Assembly (NCBI GenBank): GCA_014860845.1
Contig: JACZIY010000658.1
Coordinates: 1 to 5,901 of the forward strand
Length of the DNA stretch: 5,901 nucleotides
Direction: 5' to 3'
DNA from: Anaerolineaceae bacterium
GTDB lineage: Bacteria; Chloroflexota; Anaerolineae; Anaerolineales; Anaerolineaceae
The position numbers were made by a program, and so were the translations under genes. Under the pieces are notes generated by a model. That model saw nothing but the letters and a program-made list of their open reading frames with translations. It searched no databases and was not told where the DNA came from. Shown here one piece after another: positions 1 to 5,897 of the stretch; the stretch's first letter is position 1; each line of letters opens with the position of its first letter.

Positions 1-153
1 GGCCTTGTTCGAACGGACACACCCATTGTTTGTATCTCAGGCACAAATGTAGGTGCAGACACTGCGATTGCGTTAATTCCTACCCATACGCAAACATTCT
101 TTGATCTACAAATTTTAGAAATTATTTGTATGCCCTCCCCAGGACATCCATGA
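1..153 (+). CDS. C-terminal end of an unrecognised protein (partial, 5' end outside window)
   Basis: Frame 1 is open from the first base through 50 codons to a TGA at 151-153. The peptide begins GLVRTDTPIVCISGTNVGAD and ends ICMPSPGHP. It has alternating hydrophobic stretches and a small-residue turn (SGTNVGAD) that look like a real alpha/beta protein end; the other two plus frames are broken by stops. I do not recognise the family and assign no function. The gene is convergent with the epimerase-like gene, with 74 bases between the stops. A run of six T at 171-176 follows the stop, but I see no stem before it, so no terminator is called. The open frame is short enough to arise by chance, so the call is moderate. 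Confidence 0.45.
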   Translation, partial: GLVRTDTPIVCISGTNVGADTAIALIPTHTQTFFDLQILEIICMPSPGHP

Positions 154-227
154 AAACCTAAAAGATCAAATTTTTTACTCCATTGATAAACGTAGATCTG
201 AGAAGGAAGAAAGAATCACACCTATAA

Positions 228-635
228 TTAAATCAGCTCATAAAACTCGACAACCACCCCATCGCAACATTCTGGTTCAACAAAAGCCAGTTTCCTGCCT
301 GGCAATTCAATTACATTTTCATTTTTTAATTTGAGTTTGTGGGATTTTAATTTATCGAGCATTTCATCGATATTATCGACTTCGAAACAAATATGATGGA
401 ATCCTGGTCCTCTCGATTGCAATAACTCATAATACTCATTATTTTGAGTAGAAGTTGGTTTTAATAACTCTATACGCGTTTTACCAATGTTTAAAAAAGC
501 TAAATCGAGATTCAAGCTTGGCACATTTTCCATATAATCCAGATTAATTCCCAGGATATCCTGCCAGAAACCCAGAGATTTTTCAATATCGTGGACGACA
601 ATTCCAATATGGTTGATATTGACTATTTTTGACAT
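228..635 (-). CDS. VOC/glyoxalase-fold protein, methylmalonyl-CoA epimerase-like
   Basis: This is a 135-residue single-domain protein of the vicinal oxygen chelate superfamily, the usual length of methylmalonyl-CoA epimerases, which interconvert (R)- and (S)-methylmalonyl-CoA in propionyl-CoA metabolism in the cytoplasm. Visible are two beta-alpha-beta-beta-beta halves: INHIGIVVHDIEKSLGFW (7-24) with His9, then RIELLKP (54-60) with Glu56; and GPGFHHICFEVDNID (76-90) with His80/His81, then GVVVEFYE (126-133) with Glu130. His9, Glu56, one of His80/81 and Glu130 match the expected metal-ligand positions. The start at 635 is chosen because GGAG lies 8 bases before it; the ATG at 659 has no ribosome binding site. 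Oddity: the usual epimerase stretch HPKSxGGVLIEL reads EPECCDGVVVEF, with a Cys pair at 123-124. It could instead be another VOC lyase or dioxygenase-like protein. It follows livF on the same strand after 185 bases and may have its own promoter. Confidence 0.8.
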   Translation of the reverse strand: MSKIVNINHIGIVVHDIEKSLGFWQDILGINLDYMENVPSLNLDLAFLNIGKTRIELLKPTSTQNNEYYELLQSRGPGFHHICFEVDNIDEMLDKLKSHKLKLKNENVIELPGRKLAFVEPECCDGVVVEFYELI

Positions 636-643
636 GTTTATCA

Positions 644-647
644 CTCC
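644..647 (-). promoter_or_regulatory. Shine-Dalgarno GGAG of the epimerase-like gene
   Basis: GGAG on the minus strand, 8 bases before the ATG at 635. It decides the start in favour of this ATG over the in-frame ATG at 659, which would add eight residues and has no purine-rich site upstream. Confidence 0.75.
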
Positions 648-749
648 ACATGAGACCATAATTGTGGAAATCGCACTGAATATTTATAAAGCAAAAACGA
701 ATAGTGAACTGTAAATTGATTTAGATTTAATTACTGAGAAGAGTTGATG

Positions 750-795
750 TTTTGCCACATCAAACCAAGCGAAAAACCTGTCTGATGTGGCAAAA
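750..795 (-). other. Intergenic 13-bp inverted repeat downstream of livF (possible 3' end hairpin)
   Basis: Arms TTTTGCCACATCA (750-762) and TGATGTGGCAAAA (783-795) are perfect complements around a 20-base loop. The structure starts 25 bases past the livF stop and sits in the 185-base gap before the epimerase-like gene. On either strand the 3' arm ends in A's and no T-run follows, so it is not a classical intrinsic terminator; on the minus strand the T-run precedes the stem. A role as an mRNA 3' end stabiliser, a processing point or a weak terminator is inferred. The rest of the gap (636-749) is AT-rich and holds the Shine-Dalgarno of the next gene. I see no convincing promoter there: TTTACA at 710-715 is too far from TATAAA at 683-688. 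Confidence 0.55.
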
Positions 796-820
796 AAGTT
801 TGTTCTGATCTTTATCTAGT

Positions 821-1534
821 CTATCCTAAATAGGCAGTCTGAATTAATTCTGATTGTCTGAGCTGATCTACGGATCCGGATGCAACCACCTCGCCCTGTT
901 GCAAAACATAACCCCTTGAGGAATATTCCAATGTTAGATGAACATTTTGTTCCACCAGGAATATTGTGGTTCCTTTGAAGTTAATTTCTTTGATCGTATC
1001 AAAATTTTGTTCAACGAGAATAGGCGCTAAACCGAGGGATGGTTCATCAAAAATAAGCAGTTTTGGGTCACTCATCAATCCACGGCCAATGGAAAGCATG
1101 GATTGCTCTCCACCAGAAAGTGTACCAGCCACCTGTTTAATTCGTTCTTTAAGACGTGGATAAAGGATAAAAATTTCTTCCATGCGTTGTTCGATTTTAT
1201 TATTATCCTTTTCCATGTATGAGCCCATGCGAAGATTTTCTCTAACAGTCATTTTGGGAAAAATCCGCTTGCCTTCTGGAACGATGGATATTCCCAATCC
1301 AACAGCTTTATGGGTTGAGATATTAGTGATGTCATTTCCATCAAAAATGATTTTTCCTTTGGTAATTTTTACCAACCCTAGAATGGCTTTAATCAGTGTG
1401 GATTTACCAGCTCCATTGGATCCCAGTAAACAAGTGACAGAACCTTGCGTAACATCCAGAGATACATTTCGAAGCATCTCATTTTTGCCATACACTGTTG
1501 TTATATTGTCGAGTTGTAGAAGTACGTTATCCAT
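821..1534 (-). CDS. livF: Branched-chain amino acid-type ABC transporter, ATP-binding protein LivF
   Basis: This is a 237-residue cytoplasmic ATPase, the normal LivF length, which pairs with LivG to power import through LivH-LivM. Motifs in order: Walker A GSNGAGKST (38-46); the LivF hallmark VPEGKRIFP (85-93), where Glu87 stands at the Q-loop position; signature LSGGEQ (139-144); Walker B LLIFDEPS (159-166) with Asp163 and catalytic Glu164; D-loop LGLAP (167-171); and LVEQN (193-197), where Gln replaces the switch histidine as is normal for LivF. The protein ends in the family-typical AYLG. All catalytic elements are intact. Its ATG overlaps the livG stop by one base (TAATG), implying translational coupling, and GGAG lies 7 bases upstream. 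It is the last of the five transporter genes. Confidence 0.96.
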   Translation of the reverse strand: MDNVLLQLDNITTVYGKNEMLRNVSLDVTQGSVTCLLGSNGAGKSTLIKAILGLVKITKGKIIFDGNDITNISTHKAVGLGISIVPEGKRIFPKMTVRENLRMGSYMEKDNNKIEQRMEEIFILYPRLKERIKQVAGTLSGGEQSMLSIGRGLMSDPKLLIFDEPSLGLAPILVEQNFDTIKEINFKGTTIFLVEQNVHLTLEYSSRGYVLQQGEVVASGSVDQLRQSELIQTAYLG

Positions 1535-2325
1535 TATACAGCTCCATGCTTTCCAAGATATGCTGATATGACTTCCGGATCCTTTGAAACCTCCTCATAA
1601 CACCCTTCAGCAATTTTTCTTCCAAAGTTCAGGCAAAACACGTTTTCGGTGATCATTTTAATCACTGACATTACATGTTCAACGATCACGATGGTAATAT
1701 CCTTGGATTCTGATTTGATGATTTGAATATCCGTCATTAAGGCTGTTATTTCCTCCGGTATCATGCCGGCAGAAGGTTCATCCAGAAGAAGCAGCTTGGG
1801 TTCCATGGCCATTGCCCTACAAATTTCAACGCGGCGTCTATCGATTTGGGATAGTGAACCAGCTGGCTTTCCGGCTTTATTAACCAACTCTGGATTGAAT
1901 ATATTCAAGAGATAAATTGCCTTTTCGTAAGCATAGGATACCTCGCTGGCAAGTTTATTTCTTTGGAATATTGCGCTTGTCAACCACTGTTTCTGTTTCG
2001 AGTGCATGCCGATGAAGACATTATCTAGAATTGACAGGTCAAGACATAATCGGCTGGATTGAAATGTTCGGGCTATTCCTTTTCGGGAAATCTCTATAGC
2101 CGATTTCTTTGCCATAGATTCTCCTTCATAGGTGAAATACCCTTCTGTTGGAGAATATAGACCAGTCAACATATTGAAAATAGTCGTTTTACCCGAACCA
2201 TTTGGTCCGATTAAGCCCATGATCGAATTCCGTTTAATCTCCATGTTGATATGGTCAACAGCAACTAGCCCACCAAATTGAATGGTCAGGTCTTTTGTCT
2301 CCAGGATGTTATTATTATCAACCAT
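1534..2325 (-). CDS. livG: Branched-chain amino acid-type ABC transporter, ATP-binding protein LivG
   Basis: This is a 263-residue cytoplasmic ATPase, within the usual LivG range. Motifs from the chosen start: Walker A GPNGSGKTT (40-48); Q-loop ARTFQ (85-89) with Gln89; the LivG-specific helical insertion after FIGMH (about 104-150); Walker B LLLLDEPS (178-185) with Asp182 and Glu183; D-loop AGM (186-188); and switch VEHVM (215-219) with His217. The C-terminus ends YLGKHGAV. Oddity: the ABC signature, normally LSYGQQRRLE or close, reads LSQIDRRRVE (158-167), losing the glycine and glutamine while keeping the serine and the following Arg-rich helix. The start at 2325 is preferred because AAGGAG lies 9 bases before it. 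A GTG at 2343 would give 269 residues but has no such site, and the ATG at 2334 abuts the Shine-Dalgarno. It overlaps the end of livM by 8 bases. Confidence 0.95.
   Translation of the reverse strand: MVDNNNILETKDLTIQFGGLVAVDHINMEIKRNSIMGLIGPNGSGKTTIFNMLTGLYSPTEGYFTYEGESMAKKSAIEISRKGIARTFQSSRLCLDLSILDNVFIGMHSKQKQWLTSAIFQRNKLASEVSYAYEKAIYLLNIFNPELVNKAGKPAGSLSQIDRRRVEICRAMAMEPKLLLLDEPSAGMIPEEITALMTDIQIIKSESKDITIVIVEHVMSVIKMITENVFCLNFGRKIAEGCYEEVSKDPEVISAYLGKHGAV
1542..1545 (-). promoter_or_regulatory. Shine-Dalgarno GGAG of livF
   Basis: GGAG inside the 3' end of livG, 7 bases before the livF ATG. Together with the TAATG stop-start overlap it supports re-initiation by ribosomes finishing livG. 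Confidence 0.75.
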
Positions 2326-3553
2326 TTTTCTCATCTCCTTCACTTTTCATTTCAGGAGCAGGGTTTTTGGATTTACTTTTCAAAAGCAACTCCTTGAAAT
2401 CTCGTGGAACAAATGGAATCAGACCTTTAGGTTTGAAGATCAACATAATGACCAAGAGTAGACCATAGATCAAAAAACGATATTCCTGGATGAATCTAAG
2501 TTTTTCTGGCATTGTGATCAGTAGAATAGATCCGATAATAATGCCAAACACATTATCCATCCCTCCCAGAATGATTACAGAAACCATAACCAAAGATCGA
2601 TCGAAGACAAAATTGGGTGGCGAGATGAAACCGATCAGGTGCGCAAAAAATGCACCCGCCAGGCCAATGAAGCTGTTACCTAACACAAAAATTACCAGTT
2701 TCCAATAATTGACTCTTACTCCATTGGTTTTTGCAGCGACTTCATCGTCGCGTATGGTAGCGGCCGTCACACCCACCCAGGATTTATAAATTCGCAAACA
2801 AACCAGGGACACGATAATTGCCAGAGCTAAACCCAAATAGTAGTAGTTGGCATATTTATGAAGTGTAATAAAACCCAAATTGATTGGTTCGTTGAATGAG
2901 TAACCCAGAAAACTTATAAACGGTATATTTTTTAAACCTTGTGGGCCACCAGTGAACTCTACGTTTTCTGCCAGGATGACCACCACAAACTGGAAAGCAA
3001 TGGTGACCAGCGCCAGGTAATGTCCTTTGGTTTTTAAAACGGGTATGAAAAGGATGATCGAAAACAATCCGGTAATAACAGCACCCGCAATCAAAGTTGC
3101 CCAGGATGGCCAACCCGCATTAATGGCCAATAAGCCTGCTGAATAAGCGCCAAAAGCCATAAAAGCAGCACCAGCCAGATTCATCATACCTGTGCTTCCA
3201 AGTTGTAGATTCAATCCGAGACAGGCAATAATGAATATGAGTGCATTGATCACAATGAACAGCCAATAAGCACTCTTTACCAACAGGAACGGTGGCAGAA
3301 GTAACAACACAAACCCAACGATTATGGCAATCAATTTGTGGTTTGAAAAAGCTGCATAAATTCCGGATTTCAATCCAGGAACCTTTTTAAACGCAATCAA
3401 TACGCCTGCTCCGATTACAAAAACCGGTATCAGGATCGTTCCTCCATCAACCATAAAGATCGACATAACCAGGAAAAAACCGATAACCTCGAGCAATAAA
3501 ACGACAAGGATTCCCAGCGAACCTGCGATTTTCTGTTTTTTATGCACAGTCAT
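2318..3553 (-). CDS. livM: Branched-chain amino acid-type ABC transporter, permease LivM
   Basis: This is a 411-residue integral membrane protein that pairs with LivH to form the translocation channel. About ten to eleven hydrophobic segments are visible, roughly at 13-34, 38-55, 73-92, 95-118, 125-145, 150-172, 178-195, 235-253, 282-308, 318-343 and 355-377. The LivM core begins near GLNLQLGSTGMMNLAG (113-128), where most family members have a GLNLxxGxxGxxSLGHAAF-like motif. The cytoplasmic coupling loop is ATIRDDEVAAKTNGV (265-279), followed by the family-typical FVLGNSFIGLAGAFFA. KPKGL near the C-terminus is also typical. The first ~95 residues are an extra membrane region, as in the longer LivM forms such as that of E. 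coli. The C-terminus is a charged Lys/Glu-rich tail of about 25 residues. GGAG lies 8 bases before the ATG; livH ends 15 bases upstream. Confidence 0.95.
   Translation of the reverse strand: MTVHKKQKIAGSLGILVVLLLEVIGFFLVMSIFMVDGGTILIPVFVIGAGVLIAFKKVPGLKSGIYAAFSNHKLIAIIVGFVLLLLPPFLLVKSAYWLFIVINALIFIIACLGLNLQLGSTGMMNLAGAAFMAFGAYSAGLLAINAGWPSWATLIAGAVITGLFSIILFIPVLKTKGHYLALVTIAFQFVVVILAENVEFTGGPQGLKNIPFISFLGYSFNEPINLGFITLHKYANYYYLGLALAIIVSLVCLRIYKSWVGVTAATIRDDEVAAKTNGVRVNYWKLVIFVLGNSFIGLAGAFFAHLIGFISPPNFVFDRSLVMVSVIILGGMDNVFGIIIGSILLITMPEKLRFIQEYRFLIYGLLLVIMLIFKPKGLIPFVPRDFKELLLKSKSKNPAPEMKSEGDEKNG
2335..2340 (-). promoter_or_regulatory. Shine-Dalgarno AAGGAG of livG
   Basis: AAGGAG within the last codons of livM, 9 bases before the ATG at 2325. 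It is the basis for choosing the shorter livG start over the GTG at 2343 and the ATG at 2334. Confidence 0.7.
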
Positions 3554-3561
3554 TTGTTTCT

Positions 3562-3565
3562 CTCC
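3562..3565 (-). promoter_or_regulatory. Shine-Dalgarno GGAG of livM
   Basis: GGAG (in a longer purine run, GAGAGGAGAG) 8 bases before the livM ATG, filling the 15-base gap after the livH stop. Confidence 0.75.
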
Positions 3566-3568
3566 TCT

Positions 3569-4498
3569 CTACACTCTCTCAGACGTTTTTTCGCCAAGAA
3601 TGCCGTTTGGTCTGAAGATTAGAAACAGAATAACAACCAAAAAAGCGAAGACTCGTTTATTTTCAGATCCGATCATTGGGAGGGCTGCAGCGGCAAGGGT
3701 TTCCATAAGACCAAAGAGAATACCACCAACAATTGCGCCAAACACACTCCCCAGTCCACCAATAACTGAAGCGGAGAATCCTATTACGCCCATAATAGCG
3801 CCCATATTGAATTGGATCCTACCATAATATAAACCATATAAAATTCCAGCAATTGCTGCTACGGCAGCACCAATAAAGAATGTCGTGTCAATAGTACGAT
3901 TGAAATTGACACCCATCATCATTGCCGCTTCATGATCCTGGGCAACAGCCCTGATAGCGGATCCCATCTTCGTTTTATTGATGATCAAATAGACTATAAG
4001 AATGGTTGTTATACCAATTGCCAGAATAATTAAATTTTCATATCGAATGACAACGTTTCCAATTGTAAAATCACCTTGTGGAAGTAATGAAGGAAAAAAT
4101 TGAGGATTCGCTCCAAGAGGATATAACAAACGAACAGCTTCTCTTACAGCAATACCCAATCCCAGTGTTACCAATAAGCTGATGATCATTGGGGCGCGCA
4201 TTACCGGTTTTACAGCAAGCCGCGCAGTCACAATTGCAATCACCGCGGTTAATATCATAGAACCAATGAACATCATTACAAGTAATACCGGTGCATTCTC
4301 TGCAAAACCCAGCGCTTCACCCAGAAGGTACATCACAAGGGCCATGAAACCACCCAGCATAAAAAAATCACCGTGGCTGAAGTTAATCAGGTCCAGAACA
4401 CCAAAATAAAGGGTAAAACCTACTGCTACCAAAGCGTACATCATGCCAAGCATTATGCCATTGATCGATTGTTGAATGATCATTTCAAAAGGGGACAA
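3569..4498 (-). CDS. livH: Branched-chain amino acid-type ABC transporter, permease LivH
   Basis: This is a 309-residue integral membrane permease, the usual LivH length, and partner of LivM. It opens with the hallmark INGIMLGMMYALVAVGFTLYF (12-32) and DLINFSHGDFFMLGG (36-50), followed by further hydrophobic segments. The coupling loop GSAIRAVAQDHEAAMMMGV (179-197) would contact the ATPases, and IGGLGSVFGAIVGG (246-259) and FRPNGILGE near the end are family-typical. The start is the TTG at 4498, because GGAG lies 8 bases before it. The TTG at 4516 would precede the ribosome binding site, and the ATG at 4483 would be 23 bases from it. A TTG start usually lowers initiation, which would fit a lower need for permease than for binding protein. 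livM follows after 15 bases. Confidence 0.95.
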   Translation of the reverse strand: MSPFEMIIQQSINGIMLGMMYALVAVGFTLYFGVLDLINFSHGDFFMLGGFMALVMYLLGEALGFAENAPVLLVMMFIGSMILTAVIAIVTARLAVKPVMRAPMIISLLVTLGLGIAVREAVRLLYPLGANPQFFPSLLPQGDFTIGNVVIRYENLIILAIGITTILIVYLIINKTKMGSAIRAVAQDHEAAMMMGVNFNRTIDTTFFIGAAVAAIAGILYGLYYGRIQFNMGAIMGVIGFSASVIGGLGSVFGAIVGGILFGLMETLAAAALPMIGSENKRVFAFLVVILFLIFRPNGILGEKTSERV

Positions 4499-4506
4499 GA
4501 GACACT

Positions 4507-4510
4507 CTCC
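4507..4510 (-). promoter_or_regulatory. Shine-Dalgarno GGAG of livH
   Basis: AAAGGAG on the minus strand, 8 bases before the TTG at 4498. It lies inside the open frame that begins at the upstream TTG (4516), so that longer frame is not a likely start. Confidence 0.7.
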
Positions 4511-4548
4511 TTTCAACTGTAAAGTATCGAAAAATTAAGGCAAAATAT

Positions 4549-4577
4549 AAAATAATCAAGCTTTTTGGGACGATCAA
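4549..4577 (-). promoter_or_regulatory. Possible secondary sigma-70-type promoter ahead of livH
   Basis: On the minus strand TTGATC (4572-4577) and TATTTT (4549-4554) are separated by 17 bases, each matching four of six consensus positions. They lie 50-80 bases before the livH start, downstream of the hairpin in the livK-livH gap. Such matches are frequent in AT-rich DNA, so this is a candidate only. Confidence 0.25.
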
Positions 4578-4590
4578 GCTGATCAAACCA

Positions 4591-4622
4591 GATAGTTGTG
4601 GATCGTTAAATCCACAACTATC
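4591..4622 (-). other. Perfect 13-bp hairpin between livK and livH
   Basis: Arms GATAGTTGTGGAT (4591-4603) and ATCCACAACTATC (4610-4622) pair without mismatch around a 6-base loop. The hairpin starts 21 bases past the livK stop. On the minus strand it is followed by TGGTTTGATCAG, with no T-run, so full intrinsic termination is unlikely. In many binding-protein ABC operons a hairpin at this spot protects the upstream mRNA segment or partly terminates, letting binding protein exceed permease; that role is inferred here from position and shape. Confidence 0.75.
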
Positions 4623-4643
4623 ATTATTTCTATCAATCACTAA

Positions 4644-5885
4644 TTAATCTGAACCGGGCATTTTTCTGAGTCCGGATGCGTATTCAGATTTTGGCCAATA
4701 AACCCACTGTCCATCCTGGACGACGTATGGGCTTGCCAGCGGAATTTTGTTCTGTCCGTATTCGTTGAAAATTACTGGTCCGATGATACTATCAGCGAGA
4801 TTGGTTGTATTAATATATTCAGCAACTTTTGCTCGATCCGGGCCTACAGTTTCAACAGCTTGAATGATGATTTGTGCAGCTACGTAGGCAAATGGGCCAT
4901 AGGCTTCTGGAGGTTCCTTGAATCCTGCTGCAGTAAAGGAAGTGAGGAAAGTAGGTCCCCCCGGTAGTTCCTCAAGTGGTGGGCCATCCAGCCAGGCCAC
5001 AACACCTTCTGCATTTTCAGCACCGACACCTTCAATGAAGGCATCGGTTTTGATTCCAGAGGTTCCTTCCAACGGGATATCACCCATACCTAATTTCACC
5101 ATCTGGCTTCGAATGGGAACACCTAAATCAGTCAATGCACCTAAATAGAGCACATCTGGGTTTTCTGCTTTTACTTTGGTTAACTCAGTGGAGAAGTCTC
5201 CCTGATCGATGGTGACACCTTGTTCAGAAAGGACTGTAAGTCCAAATTCCGGAGCAGCTTTCTTAATGTATTCCAGATGACCTTTACCATAATCCGAAGT
5301 ATCATAAATGATCGATATGGTCTTTGCTCCAAGCACTTCAGCCATAAATTTTGCATTTGCCTGATTTTGTTCCACTTGCGTACCGTTTACACGTGAAACT
5401 TCAATATAGTCATTTCCAAGGGTGATCGCTGGCAGAACTGCGCCCCAAACAATATTTGCCAATCCATTATTATGGAATGTGTCTGCCGTTGAGATCGCTG
5501 CCATGGAGCAGTAATGTCCCGCAGAAGCAATAATTTCTGGATCACTGGAAGCCATTAAAGCAGCCTGCACAGCTACTTCAGGTTTACATTCATCATCAAT
5601 CGGAACAAGTTCATACGTATATTTATAATCCGGATTAGCATTCGCTTCTTGAACAGCCAATGTTACCGAATTCAACCCTCCCATTCCCATAGCAGCATTC
5701 TGACCGGTCAGTGGGCCAAGAAAAGCAATTTTTACCACTGGTTTTTCCACCATTGGTTCTGCTGCGGAAGAATCTGCGCCTGGTTCCTGCACCTCTGTTG
5801 CTGCAGGAGCGCATCCAGTTACCAATATTGATAACACCACAATAATACTTAATACGAAGATTAAGCCGTTATGTTTTCTTAACAT
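4644..5885 (-). CDS. livK: ABC transporter substrate-binding lipoprotein, LivK/LivJ-like (Peripla_BP_6)
   Basis: This is a 413-residue exported binding protein that captures the ligand outside the membrane for LivHMGF. Its N-terminus has Lys/Arg (3-4), a hydrophobic core (8-22) and the lipobox VTGC (22-25), so Cys25 is the likely lipidated residue. An Ala/Glu/Pro-rich linker (26-49) follows. The type I two-lobed fold starts at VKIAFLGPLTGQNA (51-64). DDEC (97-100) and GHYC (123-126) match the two cysteines that form the LivJ disulfide. Hinge-crossing and lobe-two segments include IIYDTSDYGKG (192-202) and DVLYLGALTDLG (244-255), with a terminal VVQDGQWVYWP stretch typical of the family. Oddity: by an ungapped comparison with E. 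coli LivJ, pocket positions Thr102 and Glu226 are Val150 and Ser276 here, so the ligand may differ from leucine, isoleucine or valine. The gene symbol is therefore by family and context only. GAGGAG lies 6 bases before the ATG. Confidence 0.92.
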   Translation of the reverse strand: MLRKHNGLIFVLSIIVVLSILVTGCAPAATEVQEPGADSSAAEPMVEKPVVKIAFLGPLTGQNAAMGMGGLNSVTLAVQEANANPDYKYTYELVPIDDECKPEVAVQAALMASSDPEIIASAGHYCSMAAISTADTFHNNGLANIVWGAVLPAITLGNDYIEVSRVNGTQVEQNQANAKFMAEVLGAKTISIIYDTSDYGKGHLEYIKKAAPEFGLTVLSEQGVTIDQGDFSTELTKVKAENPDVLYLGALTDLGVPIRSQMVKLGMGDIPLEGTSGIKTDAFIEGVGAENAEGVVAWLDGPPLEELPGGPTFLTSFTAAGFKEPPEAYGPFAYVAAQIIIQAVETVGPDRAKVAEYINTTNLADSIIGPVIFNEYGQNKIPLASPYVVQDGQWVYWPKSEYASGLRKMPGSD

Positions 5886-5891
5886 TGTGTT

Positions 5892-5897
5892 CTCCTC
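5892..5897 (-). promoter_or_regulatory. Shine-Dalgarno GAGGAG of livK
   Basis: GAGGAG on the minus strand, 6 bases before the livK ATG. The longest Shine-Dalgarno match of the operon lies at its first gene, in keeping with a highly expressed binding protein. The promoter is beyond the window edge. Confidence 0.75.

Noticed and set aside
163..199. Possible terminator between the convergent genes (AGATC near 163-167 and GATCT near 195-199, T-run 171-176)
   Set aside because: Only five base pairs, a long loop, and the T-run is inside the loop and not after a stem, so it does not have a terminator shape.
966..1571. Two plus-strand open frames (966-1163 and 1182-1571)
   Set aside because: They lie antisense to livF (and the end of livG), whose motifs and ribosome binding site are clear. 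The translated plus-strand peptides show no recognisable domain.
2326..2343. Longer livG start at GTG 2343 (269 residues)
   Set aside because: No Shine-Dalgarno before it; the AAGGAG at 2335-2340 lies inside this extension and serves the ATG at 2325.
2490..4409. Plus-strand open frames at 2490-2708, 3600-3827 and 4182-4409 and a minus-strand frame at 2856-3113
   Set aside because: All lie within livM or livH in other frames; permease genes with biased codon use often leave open antisense frames. No ribosome binding site or domain supports them.
4555..4580. Direct repeat ATCAAGCT at 4555-4562 and 4573-4580, with a near-palindrome GATCAAGCTGATC at 4572-4584
   Set aside because: Could be an operator, but 8-base repeats in AT-rich intergenic DNA are common, there are only two copies, and they overlap the promoter candidate. 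Not strong enough to list as a site.
4880..5831. Short frames inside livK (4880-5083 minus, 4918-5148 plus, 5649-5831 plus)
   Set aside because: They are shadows of the binding-protein gene, with low-complexity or non-protein-like translations.
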